From Nostoc sp. FACHB-892 (GTDB lineage Bacteria; Cyanobacteriota; Cyanobacteriia; Cyanobacteriales; Nostocaceae): a stretch of DNA of 64,000 nucleotides. The stretch spans positions 248,001 to 312,000 of the forward strand of contig NZ_JACJTR010000004.1 in NCBI RefSeq assembly GCF_014698795.1, in the 5' to 3' direction. Both the position numbers and the translations under genes were made by a program. This document shows, piece by piece, positions 8,766 to 17,655 of this stretch; the first letter of the stretch is position 1; each line of letters starts with the position of its first letter. Under the pieces are notes generated by a model. That model was given only the letters and a program-made list of their open reading frames with translations, was not told where the DNA came from and made no database searches.

Positions 8766-8791
8766 TACTCTAAATCTACCGACTGAGCGTA
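8766..8791. promoter_or_regulatory. 26-base inverted-repeat element upstream of aldo/keto reductase
   Basis: TACTCTAA, spacer ATCTACCGAC, TGAGCGTA: 6 of 8 consensus positions in each half and an ACCGA variant of the spacer core. It is 45 bases from the start codon of the leftward aldo/keto reductase. Confidence 0.55.
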
Positions 8792-8934
8792 GTTAGCATC
8801 TGAAGTATACACATTACCAGATATCGTTGAGCAGGGCAACTATATTTCTTAATTTTAAATATTAAATAAATGGAGTGAGAAACACCCATTTACTAAAGTT
8901 TTTATGAAATGCTACTATCTTGTAAAATCTAAAG

Positions 8935-8960
8935 CGCGATAAGTCGACCGATTTGCCGTA
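8935..8960. promoter_or_regulatory. 26-base inverted-repeat element upstream of porin
   Basis: CGCGATAA, spacer GTCGACCGAT, TTGCCGTA, which runs on into TATATT, a TAnnnT -10-like hexamer on the plus strand. The right half fits well, the left half in 5 of 8 positions. It lies about 310 bases upstream of the porin start. Confidence 0.5.
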
Positions 8961-9270
8961 TATTAATCTCAATACCAGTTATGGATAATTTGACTACAGA
9001 TGAAACGCTTTGTGGGGGCAAAGCAAAGTTCTTTTGTATCAACTTCAGGCTGCGATTTGGAAAAATCTCACGTTAAAGACTTTTTTGGGGTAGATTACCT
9101 CATCTGTGCTTTAGCCTACACGTTGTGCGCTTTTCATCATACCCAATAATTAAAAATCCCTGAATATCTTTGCTACGTTAGCCTGTGGCACAAGATAGCT
9201 TTCTGACGTGACCGGACTAATAGGGAATTACAAAAGATTTTGTACCAGACCGAATTGTGTGTTTATCAAG

Positions 9271-10944
9271 ATGAAAAAAACTCTTTGGAATTTATTACTG
9301 ACTTTGCCAATCTTTGCGGTGCTGTTAATCTTAACCGCAAGTATCAAAACTCTTGCCAATGAAGAAAGAACATTATTACCATTGAGTAAAGTTGATATAT
9401 CTGAGTCAGCAGAAATAATCAACATTAACCCTAAACTTGTCCAAGCTACCCCACAACCAGTTAACCAATCTTCTGTAACATCAGTATCTGAACTTTCTGA
9501 TGTACAGCCGACAGACTGGGCCTTTCAAGCATTGCAATCTTTGGTGGAACGATACGGTTGTATTGTTGGCTACCCTGACAGCACATATCGCGGAAATCGT
9601 GCTTTGACTCGCTACGAATTTGCGGCTGGGTTAAATGCTTGCTTAGGACAAATTAGAGAATTGATTGCATCGTCTACAGCTGAACTATCTAGTAAAGAAG
9701 ATTTGGCGACTCTTGAACGATTAACAAAGCAATTTCGGGCTGAATTGGTTAGTTTAAGGGGAAAAATTGATAATTTAGAAGTTAGAACAGCAAAGGTAGA
9801 AGCAGAACAATTTTCCACAACTACGAAATTAGTTGGTAATGCGGTTTTTGTGGTGGCCGATACCTTTGGTAACAGGGCAAATAATACTCCCGCAGATGAT
9901 AGCAGCGATAACACTAACACTTTTTTCTCTTACCGTTCCCAACTGTCCTTACAAACTAGCTTTACAGGTAGAGATCAATTAGTCACGTCTTTACAAGCCA
10001 TGAATATTCCTAACTTGGCTGCAACTACGGGTACTCACATGACTCGTTTTACCTTGGATGCTGGGAAGTTTGAAGATGATGAAGTGTATATATCAGCTTT
10101 ATACTATACCTTTCCTGTAGGTGACAAAGCTACAGTTTGGATAGGGACGAGAACACTCAATTTTCCAGTTTATGTCCCTACCTTAAACCCCATCAATGGT
10201 AGTGCTTTACAAGGTGGTTTTTCTCGGTTTGGAGCATTCAACCCGACTGTATATCGCCCTGGCTTTGATGGTGCTGGTGCAGCTGTAGCCTATAAATTTA
10301 GTAATCAATTGCAACTACACGCGGCTTATATTGCTGATGATACTCAGGCAAACACTGCTGATAGTGGACTTTTTGACAGTTCCTTTGCTGCGATCGCACA
10401 GCTTACTTTTACACCCAGTAACCAGTTTAATTTGGGTCTGACTTACACCCGCAAATATTTTACAGCTAACTCTGGTTTGAATCTTACCGGTGGCACAGGT
10501 AGCGCTTTTGCCAGAAATCCATTTTTACAAAACGCCACCACATCTGATAATTATGGCTTGCAATTTAACTGGAGAGTAAATCCTCGATTTCATGTTGGTG
10601 GTTGGTTTGGTTATACCTTGGCTAATCAAGAAGGCGATGGTAATAGTAATGCCACTATTATCAATAGCGCTTTGAATTTATCTTTCCCAGACTTATTTAA
10701 AGAAGGGAATGTTGGTGGTATTACTCTAGGTATACCACCAAAGGTAACAAGTAACAATTTCCAGGTAGCTGGACAAAATCGTGAAGACCCGGATACATCT
10801 TTACACATCGAAACTTTTTATCGTTTCCGTGTAAATGACAACATTAGTATCACACCAATTTTTTATTTGATTACCAAACCAGAACATAATGACGCTAATG
10901 ACGCGATTTGGGTAGGTGTTCTCCGCACCAGTTTGGCATTTTAG
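9271..10944 (+). CDS. SLH-domain OprB-type outer-membrane porin
   Basis: The ATG at 9271 gives 557 residues beginning MKKTLWNLLL, a clean Sec signal peptide that ends near ASIKTLA; the GTG at 9208 would place 21 polar residues in front and is less likely. An SLH domain follows (DVQPTDWAFQALQSLVERYGC through TRYEFAAGLNACL), then a short coiled coil (about residues 130-170, LERLTKQFRAELVSLRGKID), then a beta-barrel of the carbohydrate-selective OprB family ending in Phe (VLRTSLAF). This is the standard cyanobacterial porin architecture. It serves solute or metal entry over the outer membrane; here it sits just before a sulfonate-type binding protein, which suggests it feeds that uptake route. 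Confidence 0.9.
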   Translation: MKKTLWNLLLTLPIFAVLLILTASIKTLANEERTLLPLSKVDISESAEIININPKLVQATPQPVNQSSVTSVSELSDVQPTDWAFQALQSLVERYGCIVGYPDSTYRGNRALTRYEFAAGLNACLGQIRELIASSTAELSSKEDLATLERLTKQFRAELVSLRGKIDNLEVRTAKVEAEQFSTTTKLVGNAVFVVADTFGNRANNTPADDSSDNTNTFFSYRSQLSLQTSFTGRDQLVTSLQAMNIPNLAATTGTHMTRFTLDAGKFEDDEVYISALYYTFPVGDKATVWIGTRTLNFPVYVPTLNPINGSALQGGFSRFGAFNPTVYRPGFDGAGAAVAYKFSNQLQLHAAYIADDTQANTADSGLFDSSFAAIAQLTFTPSNQFNLGLTYTRKYFTANSGLNLTGGTGSAFARNPFLQNATTSDNYGLQFNWRVNPRFHVGGWFGYTLANQEGDGNSNATIINSALNLSFPDLFKEGNVGGITLGIPPKVTSNNFQVAGQNREDPDTSLHIETFYRFRVNDNISITPIFYLITKPEHNDANDAIWVGVLRTSLAF

Positions 10945-10977
10945 CCGTAGGGGAGGTGAATTTTTTTGTAGCCAAAA

Positions 10978-11003
10978 TACGGTAATTTGATCGACTTAAT
11001 GTA
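10978..11003. promoter_or_regulatory. 26-base inverted-repeat element upstream of binding protein
   Basis: TACGGTAA (full consensus), spacer TTTGATCGAC with the ATCGA core, TTAATGTA. TAGAAT at 11002-11007 overlaps the end and would make a good -10 hexamer, leaving a leader of about 20-30 bases to the start of the next gene. Confidence 0.7.
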
Positions 11004-11028
11004 GAATTCGGTTAGTTCAGGATAAATT

Positions 11029-12108
11029 TTGGTGCTTCATCTCATGATCCAGCGTTTAATAGTCCATTTTTTAAAATGGAAGTCTCGTATATCTGTCGCA
11101 TCTATCCCATTAGTTGGGGCTTTTATAATTGCCTTATGTCTCAGTTTTTTATTTGCTGCCTGTACAGCCAATAATGACAGCAATACTACTCCTGTATCTG
11201 TTAATAACCCAACTGCAAATAAAGCATCAGTAATTAGAATAGGCTATCAAAAATCGGCAATTCTCCTCAAAAGTAAAGGGCTTTTAGAAAAACGCTTACA
11301 ACCCGAAGGTGTATCTGTAGAATGGATTGAATTTCCTGCGGGGCCACAGCTTTTAGAAGCTATGAATGTTGGCAGTATAGACTTCGGAAACGTAGGAGAA
11401 TCACCGCCAATTTTTGCCCAAGCAGCAGGTGCAGCAATTACCTATGTTGCTGGAATTTCCCCTAGCCCGGCTGGTTCAGCAATACTTGTACTTAAAGATT
11501 CTGCCATCAAAAGAGTCAATGATTTAAAAGGTAAAAAAGTTGCTTTTCAAAAAGGCTCTAGCGCTCATTATATGCTAGTGCAAATTTTAGAAAAATATGG
11601 GTTGCAGTATAGTGATATTAAACCTACATATTTAACACCAGCCGATGCTCGTGCTGCTTTTGTCAGAGGTAGTATTGATGCTTGGGCAATTTGGGACCCC
11701 TTCTATGCAGCAGCCGAACAATCTGTCAATGCTCGCAAATTAATTGATGGCACAGGAATTAATAAACAAGGAGGATATTACCTTGCCAGCCAGAATTTTG
11801 CTGCCCAGCAAACAGAAATTATTAAGGCAGTATTAGAAGAAATTCAAAAATTAGAAATATGGTCTACTCAGAATCGAGAAGAAGTAGCAGCTACTCTTTC
11901 TCCTATTTTGGGGATTGATTTAGAAACCATGCGAAAAAGTACGAATAGAAGAACTTTTGGCATTACACCAATCACTCAAGAGCTAATTACTCTACAACAG
12001 GAAGTTGCTAATAAGTTCTACAAACTGAATTTAATTCCCAAACAAATCGATGTCAGAGAAGCAATGCTTACACCTGAGCAATATGCAGCTTTTTCACCAA
12101 AAAGTTAA
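11029..12108 (+). CDS. Sulfonate-type ABC transporter substrate-binding lipoprotein
   Basis: A periplasmic binding protein of the aliphatic sulfonate (SsuA) family. Three in-frame starts compete: TTG 11029, GTG 11032 (AGGA 9 bases upstream) and ATG 11044. From the ATG the lipobox LFAAC ends at Cys40. The conserved middle includes EFPAGPQLLEAMNVGSIDFG and GESPPIFAQAAGA, and later TPADARAAFVRGSIDAWAIW, which contain the ligand-binding elements of this family. It ends with LTPEQYAAFSPKS, a tail it shares with the proteins at 14.6 and 58.9 kb. It follows the porin by about 85 bases but has its own promoter element. No transporter core is adjacent. Confidence 0.9.
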   Translation: MVLHLMIQRLIVHFLKWKSRISVASIPLVGAFIIALCLSFLFAACTANNDSNTTPVSVNNPTANKASVIRIGYQKSAILLKSKGLLEKRLQPEGVSVEWIEFPAGPQLLEAMNVGSIDFGNVGESPPIFAQAAGAAITYVAGISPSPAGSAILVLKDSAIKRVNDLKGKKVAFQKGSSAHYMLVQILEKYGLQYSDIKPTYLTPADARAAFVRGSIDAWAIWDPFYAAAEQSVNARKLIDGTGINKQGGYYLASQNFAAQQTEIIKAVLEEIQKLEIWSTQNREEVAATLSPILGIDLETMRKSTNRRTFGITPITQELITLQQEVANKFYKLNLIPKQIDVREAMLTPEQYAAFSPKS

Positions 12109-12489
12109 GAATTTGTAACACCCTACAGGAAGTCGGACACACCAGTACATTTTGTTTTTTTCAAGTTGCGATCGCTAAAGCTATGAACAATCCTACCAAA
12201 TTACTTTATCGTCGTTAGGTGTACACGAGTTACCTCATGTCTGTATTTGGGTTGCGCGTTGGTTACACAGACTCATCTGTGAATGTAGAAATTCAACCAC
12301 GCTTACCCCAAGCAGCCGTATTGCATTGGGAAACTTATAAATTAGAAGTACAAGAGCAGGCGATCGCACTAATAGCTATCTCCCCATTTCACCTACTATA
12401 CGCTCAAGAAGCTCGTGAGTATTGTTTATGGGGAGTTACTATTGTGTTATCAAGCGCTGCATTTCTTAAAGCAATACAAACTATACTCA
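12109..12489. other. Region between convergent genes, possible gene remnant
   Basis: A plus-strand frame opens at 12219 and continues antisense through the next gene to 12893. The part that does not overlap (12219-12489, about 90 residues, including VLHWETYKLEVQEQ and EAREYCLWGV) reads somewhat like protein and contains a GCGATCGC site, but I recognise no family and the rest is antisense to a well-supported gene. It may be a decayed gene 5' part. Confidence 0.3.
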
Positions 12490-13947
12490 TTAGTTTTCAA
12501 CCAGTTCAATTGTGCATTTTAAAAGCTCTCGTAGAAAATGGGGCAAAGCATTACTCAACTCTTGTTTTGCCCTTGGTTCTAAACAAGCTACAATATGCTG
12601 ATATGAAACTGCATGATGTAAAGCACATAAAGGTTTGGTTAATGTCCAAGCTTCTAGTAAACGTGACATTGGTTCATAAGCTGTCCATTGGGCTAGATAT
12701 TCCTCTTGTAAATCCTTCAAGGCTGATGAGGAAGGTTTATCTTGACGTGGAAAAAATAACTCAAACATATCAAAAAAAGGATGAGAAATACAGCTATCAG
12801 TCCAATCAAAAAGGAGGTAGCTATCTTTATAAAAAGCAACATTACCTAAATGTAAATCACCGTGAACTAATGTCTGCGGTATTTGATAGCTAGCTAGTTG
12901 AGAGCAGAGGTTTTCCAGATAGGGAACAAAGGTTTGTAGCTGTTTGATTTCGTCTGCTTGCAATTGAGATAGAGCAATTTCATCATTAAACAAAACATCG
13001 ATTTGAGTTACTAGCCAATTCAAACGTCGGTCTAAACATCCTACACTTAGTAAATTATCTATATGCTGAACTGATTTGATTTGTATTTGAGCGAGTAAAC
13101 GATAAATATCTTTTTGCAATTTTATGGGTGTATTTCTACCAATAGGTTCTCCAAAATCAGCTAACAACATCCAGTGACGCTGAGTATCGACGCTAATTAC
13201 ATTAGGAATATGTGCGGGAAATAAATTCGCTAATTCAGCTGTCACTACTGGTTCGTTACAAAAAAGAGGTAATTTAGAAGATTCCTTCAAATAAATATTT
13301 CCTACGCTTGTATTAACCCTTAATACACAAGAAATCCCGCAACTTCTTATACATTCTACGGGGGAAAGTCGATGATAGTTTAATTTTAATAATTGTTCGT
13401 CAATCCATTGAACTGCCGATTGAAGCCAACCTTCTCTAGCCCAAGGTGGACGCAGTTCCGGAATATCACCATTCTCAATTTCTGTTAAATATGTTTCGAT
13501 AACTGATTTATGTTCGGGAAATTTTAAGGATTGATTTCTCAAAATTTCCAAATCAATCCAATCACCTTCTTTAAATTTCGCAACAGAAGCATCCCGCTCT
13601 AGTACATATATATAGCAAATTTGACGCTTCGATTTATCGTAATCCTGGCTGGCATAATATAAAATGTTGACCGAAAATCCAAGTTCTGGCTCTATTTCTG
13701 ACTTAATAGTTATAAAATTAGCATAATCTATACTTTTATTTACACGAACATGAGGTAGAAAATAACTACCCCGTTCGGACAACATTAAAATCTTAGCTTC
13801 AGTGGGATGAGGTAGAATTACATAGAGATAAGATTCCCATTTAGGCTGAAAAAATTTAGCGATCGCCTGATTAATAAATAACAAGATGGCTTGCAAAGGT
13901 GAAGTTTTTATGCCTAATCGTATCATCTTGCTGAAAAAGTTTGTCAT
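12490..13947 (-). CDS. Phosphotransferase (APH-like) with N-terminal Nudix-like domain
   Basis: The chosen start is the ATG at 13947, which has GAGG 9 bases upstream; a TTG at 13962 is also in frame. The protein has 485 residues. The C-terminal half is an aminoglycoside-phosphotransferase/choline-kinase-like domain: HGDLHLGNV is the catalytic loop and LLFDWTDSC the metal-binding Asp segment. The N-terminal part (about residues 30-150) resembles a Nudix fold (YLYVILPHPTEAKILMLSERG) but the Nudix box REUxEE is not recognisable, so hydrolase activity is doubtful. The substrate is unknown, with small alcohols or amines typical of the family. It is the last gene of the minus-strand run after the Tat-type binding protein, separated by a 600-base spacer. 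Confidence 0.75.
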   Translation of the reverse strand: MTNFFSKMIRLGIKTSPLQAILLFINQAIAKFFQPKWESYLYVILPHPTEAKILMLSERGSYFLPHVRVNKSIDYANFITIKSEIEPELGFSVNILYYASQDYDKSKRQICYIYVLERDASVAKFKEGDWIDLEILRNQSLKFPEHKSVIETYLTEIENGDIPELRPPWAREGWLQSAVQWIDEQLLKLNYHRLSPVECIRSCGISCVLRVNTSVGNIYLKESSKLPLFCNEPVVTAELANLFPAHIPNVISVDTQRHWMLLADFGEPIGRNTPIKLQKDIYRLLAQIQIKSVQHIDNLLSVGCLDRRLNWLVTQIDVLFNDEIALSQLQADEIKQLQTFVPYLENLCSQLASYQIPQTLVHGDLHLGNVAFYKDSYLLFDWTDSCISHPFFDMFELFFPRQDKPSSSALKDLQEEYLAQWTAYEPMSRLLEAWTLTKPLCALHHAVSYQHIVACLEPRAKQELSNALPHFLRELLKCTIELVEN

Positions 13948-14555
13948 CTGAGATTTCCTCAATGAAAAATTAACAGACCTAACAAGAACAGCCCTTCCCT
14001 ACTAACCTTGATGATTTACGTCAAAATGAAAGAACTTATGAATCTTTTGATGAATTTATTGCGGGGGCTTCAATCAATGGCTAAAAAACAAAATGGCTCT
14101 GATTTACCCAGTGCCTCTGCCAATTTACGAGAGTGAGTTGATGTTTTCTGGCTTACTTGATGTTTTCGTAAAGCGGTATTCATGGCGTTCTGGATTGGTT
14201 TCTTCCATAGCCCGATACTCGTCTAACCTCAGGCGAGTTGTTATTATATTTGGGGGACTGGTTTGAGCAAAGACCACAATCAACCTCTTAAATAATTAGC
14301 TCTAAAACTATTATCTGCAACAAAAAGAGGAATTGCCAATGAACGGTGGAATGTCGCAGCCTCCAAGTGGGGCTACGATGTGCTTCCATTGGCTGGTGCT
14401 GATATGTTTTATTGCCGCATCAAAATATACTTTTTTACCACATTTTCATATTAGTGGGATATTCTTGCTTTCTATAAGCCGCACACTCGTGACTTATAGT
14501 CATGCGAGGTTCAAAAAAGCTAATTTATGTTTTAACCAAGCTTTTTCTATTCATG
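13948..14555. other. Spacer with apparent coding remnants
   Basis: No intact gene. On the plus strand two short frames read like protein fragments: NLDDLRQNERTYESFDEF near 14000-14080 ending in a stop, and ERWNVAASKWGYDVLPLAG near 14340-14410 ending in a stop at about 14460. They are in different frames with stops between. They may be the decayed remains of one gene or mobile element, which I cannot name. Confidence 0.35.
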
Positions 14556-15623
14556 CTATTTTTGGCTAATTGCTTCCGGAGTAATAGCTGCATATTGTTC
14601 AGATGTCAATACGGCTGCTTGAATATTCACAGGTTTAGGCAGCACTCCGTTTTGATAAAAATAATCGGCAACTCTTTGTTGATCCCTGATTAACTCAGGA
14701 GAAATAGCTCTTAATCCGTAGCTACGACGACTAAGTACCAAGTCCATCACTTGTGGATCTAATTTTTGATGAGGCATAATTAAGCCTGCTGTCTCTTTGG
14801 GATGTATTTCTGCCCAGCGTTGAATTTTATCAATCTCCTCAATCACTATTCGCAGCAATTCTGGATTTTCAATTGCAAATTGTTTTCTGCCGATATAGTA
14901 TCCGCCTGGAGTATCAAGTCCTTGGCTTGTTTTAATAATCCGCGCTTTACCTAATATTTCCGCCCTGGCTAAATGAGGATCACCACTTACCCAAACAGGA
15001 ATTCTTCCCTCCAAAAAAGCACTACTAGCTTCTACGTTAGGTATACTCAAAATTTCAATATCATTAGCTTTCAAGCCTGCATCTTCTAAAGCTCTGAGAA
15101 TAAAATAGTGTGAGGCAGAAGCTCTTTGGAAGACTACTTTTTGCCCTTTGATATCCCGAACAGTCTTAATTGGAGAATCTGGGGGTACTGCGATCGCACT
15201 TCCTCTACCTGTTTTTTCAGTGCGTCGAGAACCAACAACATAAACGATTTGAGCGCCAGCTGCTTGGGCGAATATTGGGGGAGTTTCGCCTACGGAACCC
15301 AAATCAATTTTGTCAACATTCATGGCTTCCATTAGCTGCGGCCCTTGGGCAAATTGTGCCCACTCTACCTTGATACCTAAAGGCTCTAAGCGTTTTTCTA
15401 AGACTCCTGTCACTCTCACTAAATCACCAGCTTGTTGATACCCCATACGGAGTACTTTCGCCTTGATACCATTAGAAGCTGATGCATTAATTGCGCTAGT
15501 AGATATTTCTGCTTGCTGAGTATTTGTATTGCAACTACCCAGAGCAAATGAAGTTGATAATCCTAGTAAACCTGCTGTACTCAGCTTGATGAAGCGGCGG
15601 CGAGTGTTGAATAGTCTAGTCAT
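14556..15623 (-). CDS. Sulfonate-type substrate-binding protein with Tat-like signal
   Basis: A 355-residue SsuA-type binding protein. The N-terminus has NTRRRFIKLS, a twin-arginine motif, then a hydrophobic stretch and a lipobox FALGSC with Cys31, so it could be exported folded and lipid-anchored. The body carries EWAQFAQGPQLMEAMNVDKID, GETPPIFAQAAGA and KGQKVVFQRAS. The region that reads WAIWDP in the paralogues is here VWVSGDPHLAR, a difference in the binding cleft that suggests another ligand. It lies downstream of the ABC exporter gene (158-base gap) on the same strand. Confidence 0.88.
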   Translation of the reverse strand: MTRLFNTRRRFIKLSTAGLLGLSTSFALGSCNTNTQQAEISTSAINASASNGIKAKVLRMGYQQAGDLVRVTGVLEKRLEPLGIKVEWAQFAQGPQLMEAMNVDKIDLGSVGETPPIFAQAAGAQIVYVVGSRRTEKTGRGSAIAVPPDSPIKTVRDIKGQKVVFQRASASHYFILRALEDAGLKANDIEILSIPNVEASSAFLEGRIPVWVSGDPHLARAEILGKARIIKTSQGLDTPGGYYIGRKQFAIENPELLRIVIEEIDKIQRWAEIHPKETAGLIMPHQKLDPQVMDLVLSRRSYGLRAISPELIRDQQRVADYFYQNGVLPKPVNIQAAVLTSEQYAAITPEAISQK

Positions 15624-15781
15624 GCTTGCTAAAAATTAAAAATTACTTAGAAAACTTTTCAAGTAGCCTGGGAAGGCAACTTTATTAGGTGCATAAGTTT
15701 GTATTAAGAGCTAAAGTACTTGGCTTGCAGCCAAACTCTGCAAAGTTTGTTTGGCGAGCGACTAGAGCATCTTATTCACAA

Positions 15782-17653
15782 CTATCTAGTTGGTAACTCG
15801 GAGACATTCTGATTATTAGCTTTTACAGGTAAAAATCCACCCGCCTGCATTTTCCATAACCTGTAGTAAGCACCACCCTTTGCCAGCAGTTGGTTGTGGG
15901 TACCATCTTCAATAATGCGGCCTTGGTCGAACACCAAAATCCGGTCTAGATGGGCGATCGTAGATAGTCGATGAGCTACCACAATGACTGTTTTCTCATT
16001 CATCACCAAGTCTAGGGTGTCTTGAATCGCTTTTTCGGTGATCGAATCGAGGCTGGAAGTAGCTTCATCTAAGATCAAGATTGGCGCATCTTTGAGAATT
16101 ACGCGGGCGATCGCAATGCGCTGTCTCTGTCCTCCCGATAGTTTGACACCACGTTCACCCACCAGCGAATGATAACCTTCTTTGATCTGGGCAATGAAAT
16201 CGTGAGCATGAGCTTTTCGTGCCGCCTTGATCACTTCCTCATCGGTGGCATCCAGTCGTCCGTAGCGAATATTTTCCATCAATGTCCGATGGAATAAAGA
16301 AGGGTCTTGGGGAATCAAGCTAATTTGAGCGTGGAGAGCCTCTTGAGTCATATCACGAATATCCACCCCATCAATGATAATCTGTCCTGATTGGGGATCA
16401 AATACACGCAAAATCAGATTGACGAAAGTAGATTTTCCTGAGCCGGAAAAGCCTACTAGCCCTACACGCTGACCTGGTTGAATGGTAACAGAAAGGTTCT
16501 GAAAAACTTGCTTTCCTTCTAAGTAACTGAAATTGACTTGGCGAAATTCAATCTTACCTTGAGTGATTGAATGAGCGATCGCTTTATCTCGATCAATCAG
16601 TTCATGGGGTTGAATAATAGTTAAAACACCATTGGCAATATTCCCGATATGTTCAAATATTTCGAGAAACCGCCGACTTAAGTTACGGGCTTCACTGATA
16701 ATTAACAGTGATAAACTAGTTGCTACCACAAAATCAGCAGCTGTGATCGCTCCTTGATTCCACAGTGAGAGCGAGTAATACAGAGTACCAACTTTCAGAA
16801 TGGCTGCTGAGATAAACTGAAACCAACGAATTCGCTCCGAGTACCAGTTTGACTTTCTCACCTCTTTGAGTTCGAGCCTTAATTGCTCATTCAAGTAGCG
16901 TCGTTCAAAACCTAGACGAGCAAATAGTCGGCTACTGGTGAGATTTGTGATTGCATCTACAATAATGCCAGTTGTCTCACTTCTGGCGGCTGCGGCTATT
17001 CGGGAGTAAATTCGGCAGCGAGTTGCCAGCCAAAACGAAATACTAATGAAGCAAACTGCCCATAACCCCACGAATGCAGCCAGTGGAGGATAGACGCGAT
17101 ACAGTAATATCGTGGAGACTATATACACAATGATGACGGACATAAATTCCGAAATCAGCATTTGCATTGTCTGAGTCACACCTAGAGAGGTTTCGCCGAT
17201 GCGATGTGCTAATGCCCCCGCAAAACTACTGCTGAAGTAACGATGTGAATGGTGCTGCAAGTAAGCATACAAGGAGCGGACTATGTGCTGTCGGTGGATC
17301 GGATGGAGAATAGTCATCAACAGTCCAGCCGATCGCCCAAATACTACTTCTCCTAAACTCAAAGCAGTGAACAGGATTACGGGTTGCCTGATAGCATCAA
17401 GAATGGGCTGGCTGTTGTCAGGCGATCGCGTCACACTCCTGATAATTTCGCCAATGGCATAAGGCAACATAATACCGCAGGTTGCGTGTATTGCCTCCAG
17501 GATTATTATTGCCAGATACCACCAACGGAACTGATTAACGAAATAACAAATGAACTTAAATGGAGTTTCTGGCAAAGCTGGTGCGTCGGCAGCACGTTGA
17601 AAAATTTTAACCTTACGAACCTTTTTGGGCATGAATACTGAATTAATCTCCAT
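15782..17653 (-). CDS. ABC exporter, fused membrane and ATPase domains
   Basis: A 623-residue half-transporter of the MsbA/MDR type. Residues about 30-330 form the six-helix membrane domain and the C-terminal 250 residues the ATPase: Walker A GFSGSGKST, signature KLSGGQRQR, Walker B ILILDEATSS and H-loop IVVAHRLST are all intact. It begins 2 bases after the aldo/keto reductase gene stop on the same strand, so co-translation is likely. It probably works as a homodimer that exports a lipid or toxic small molecule; in this operon export of a degradation product or xenobiotic is possible but unproven. Confidence 0.9.
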   Translation of the reverse strand: MEINSVFMPKKVRKVKIFQRAADAPALPETPFKFICYFVNQFRWWYLAIIILEAIHATCGIMLPYAIGEIIRSVTRSPDNSQPILDAIRQPVILFTALSLGEVVFGRSAGLLMTILHPIHRQHIVRSLYAYLQHHSHRYFSSSFAGALAHRIGETSLGVTQTMQMLISEFMSVIIVYIVSTILLYRVYPPLAAFVGLWAVCFISISFWLATRCRIYSRIAAAARSETTGIIVDAITNLTSSRLFARLGFERRYLNEQLRLELKEVRKSNWYSERIRWFQFISAAILKVGTLYYSLSLWNQGAITAADFVVATSLSLLIISEARNLSRRFLEIFEHIGNIANGVLTIIQPHELIDRDKAIAHSITQGKIEFRQVNFSYLEGKQVFQNLSVTIQPGQRVGLVGFSGSGKSTFVNLILRVFDPQSGQIIIDGVDIRDMTQEALHAQISLIPQDPSLFHRTLMENIRYGRLDATDEEVIKAARKAHAHDFIAQIKEGYHSLVGERGVKLSGGQRQRIAIARVILKDAPILILDEATSSLDSITEKAIQDTLDLVMNEKTVIVVAHRLSTIAHLDRILVFDQGRIIEDGTHNQLLAKGGAYYRLWKMQAGGFLPVKANNQNVSELPTR

Positions 17654-17655
17654 AC

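Larger units (their letters stand above)
8721..9270. other. Divergent intergenic region between aldo/keto reductase and porin
   Basis: No gene is visible. Two copies of the 26-base inverted-repeat element occur, at 8766-8791 (near the leftward gene) and at 8935-8960. The in-frame GTG at 9208 that would extend the porin has no signal-peptide logic, so the region is taken to run to the ATG at 9271. Confidence 0.5.

Noticed and set aside
9208..9270. GTG-initiated N-terminal extension of the porin
   Set aside because: It adds 21 polar residues in front of a textbook signal peptide (MKKTLWN...), so the ATG at 9271 is preferred.
12219..12893. Plus-strand frame of 224 residues
   Set aside because: More than half lies antisense to the well-supported kinase gene. 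Only the first 90 residues could be independent and they match no family I know, so it is mentioned as a possible remnant instead of a gene.
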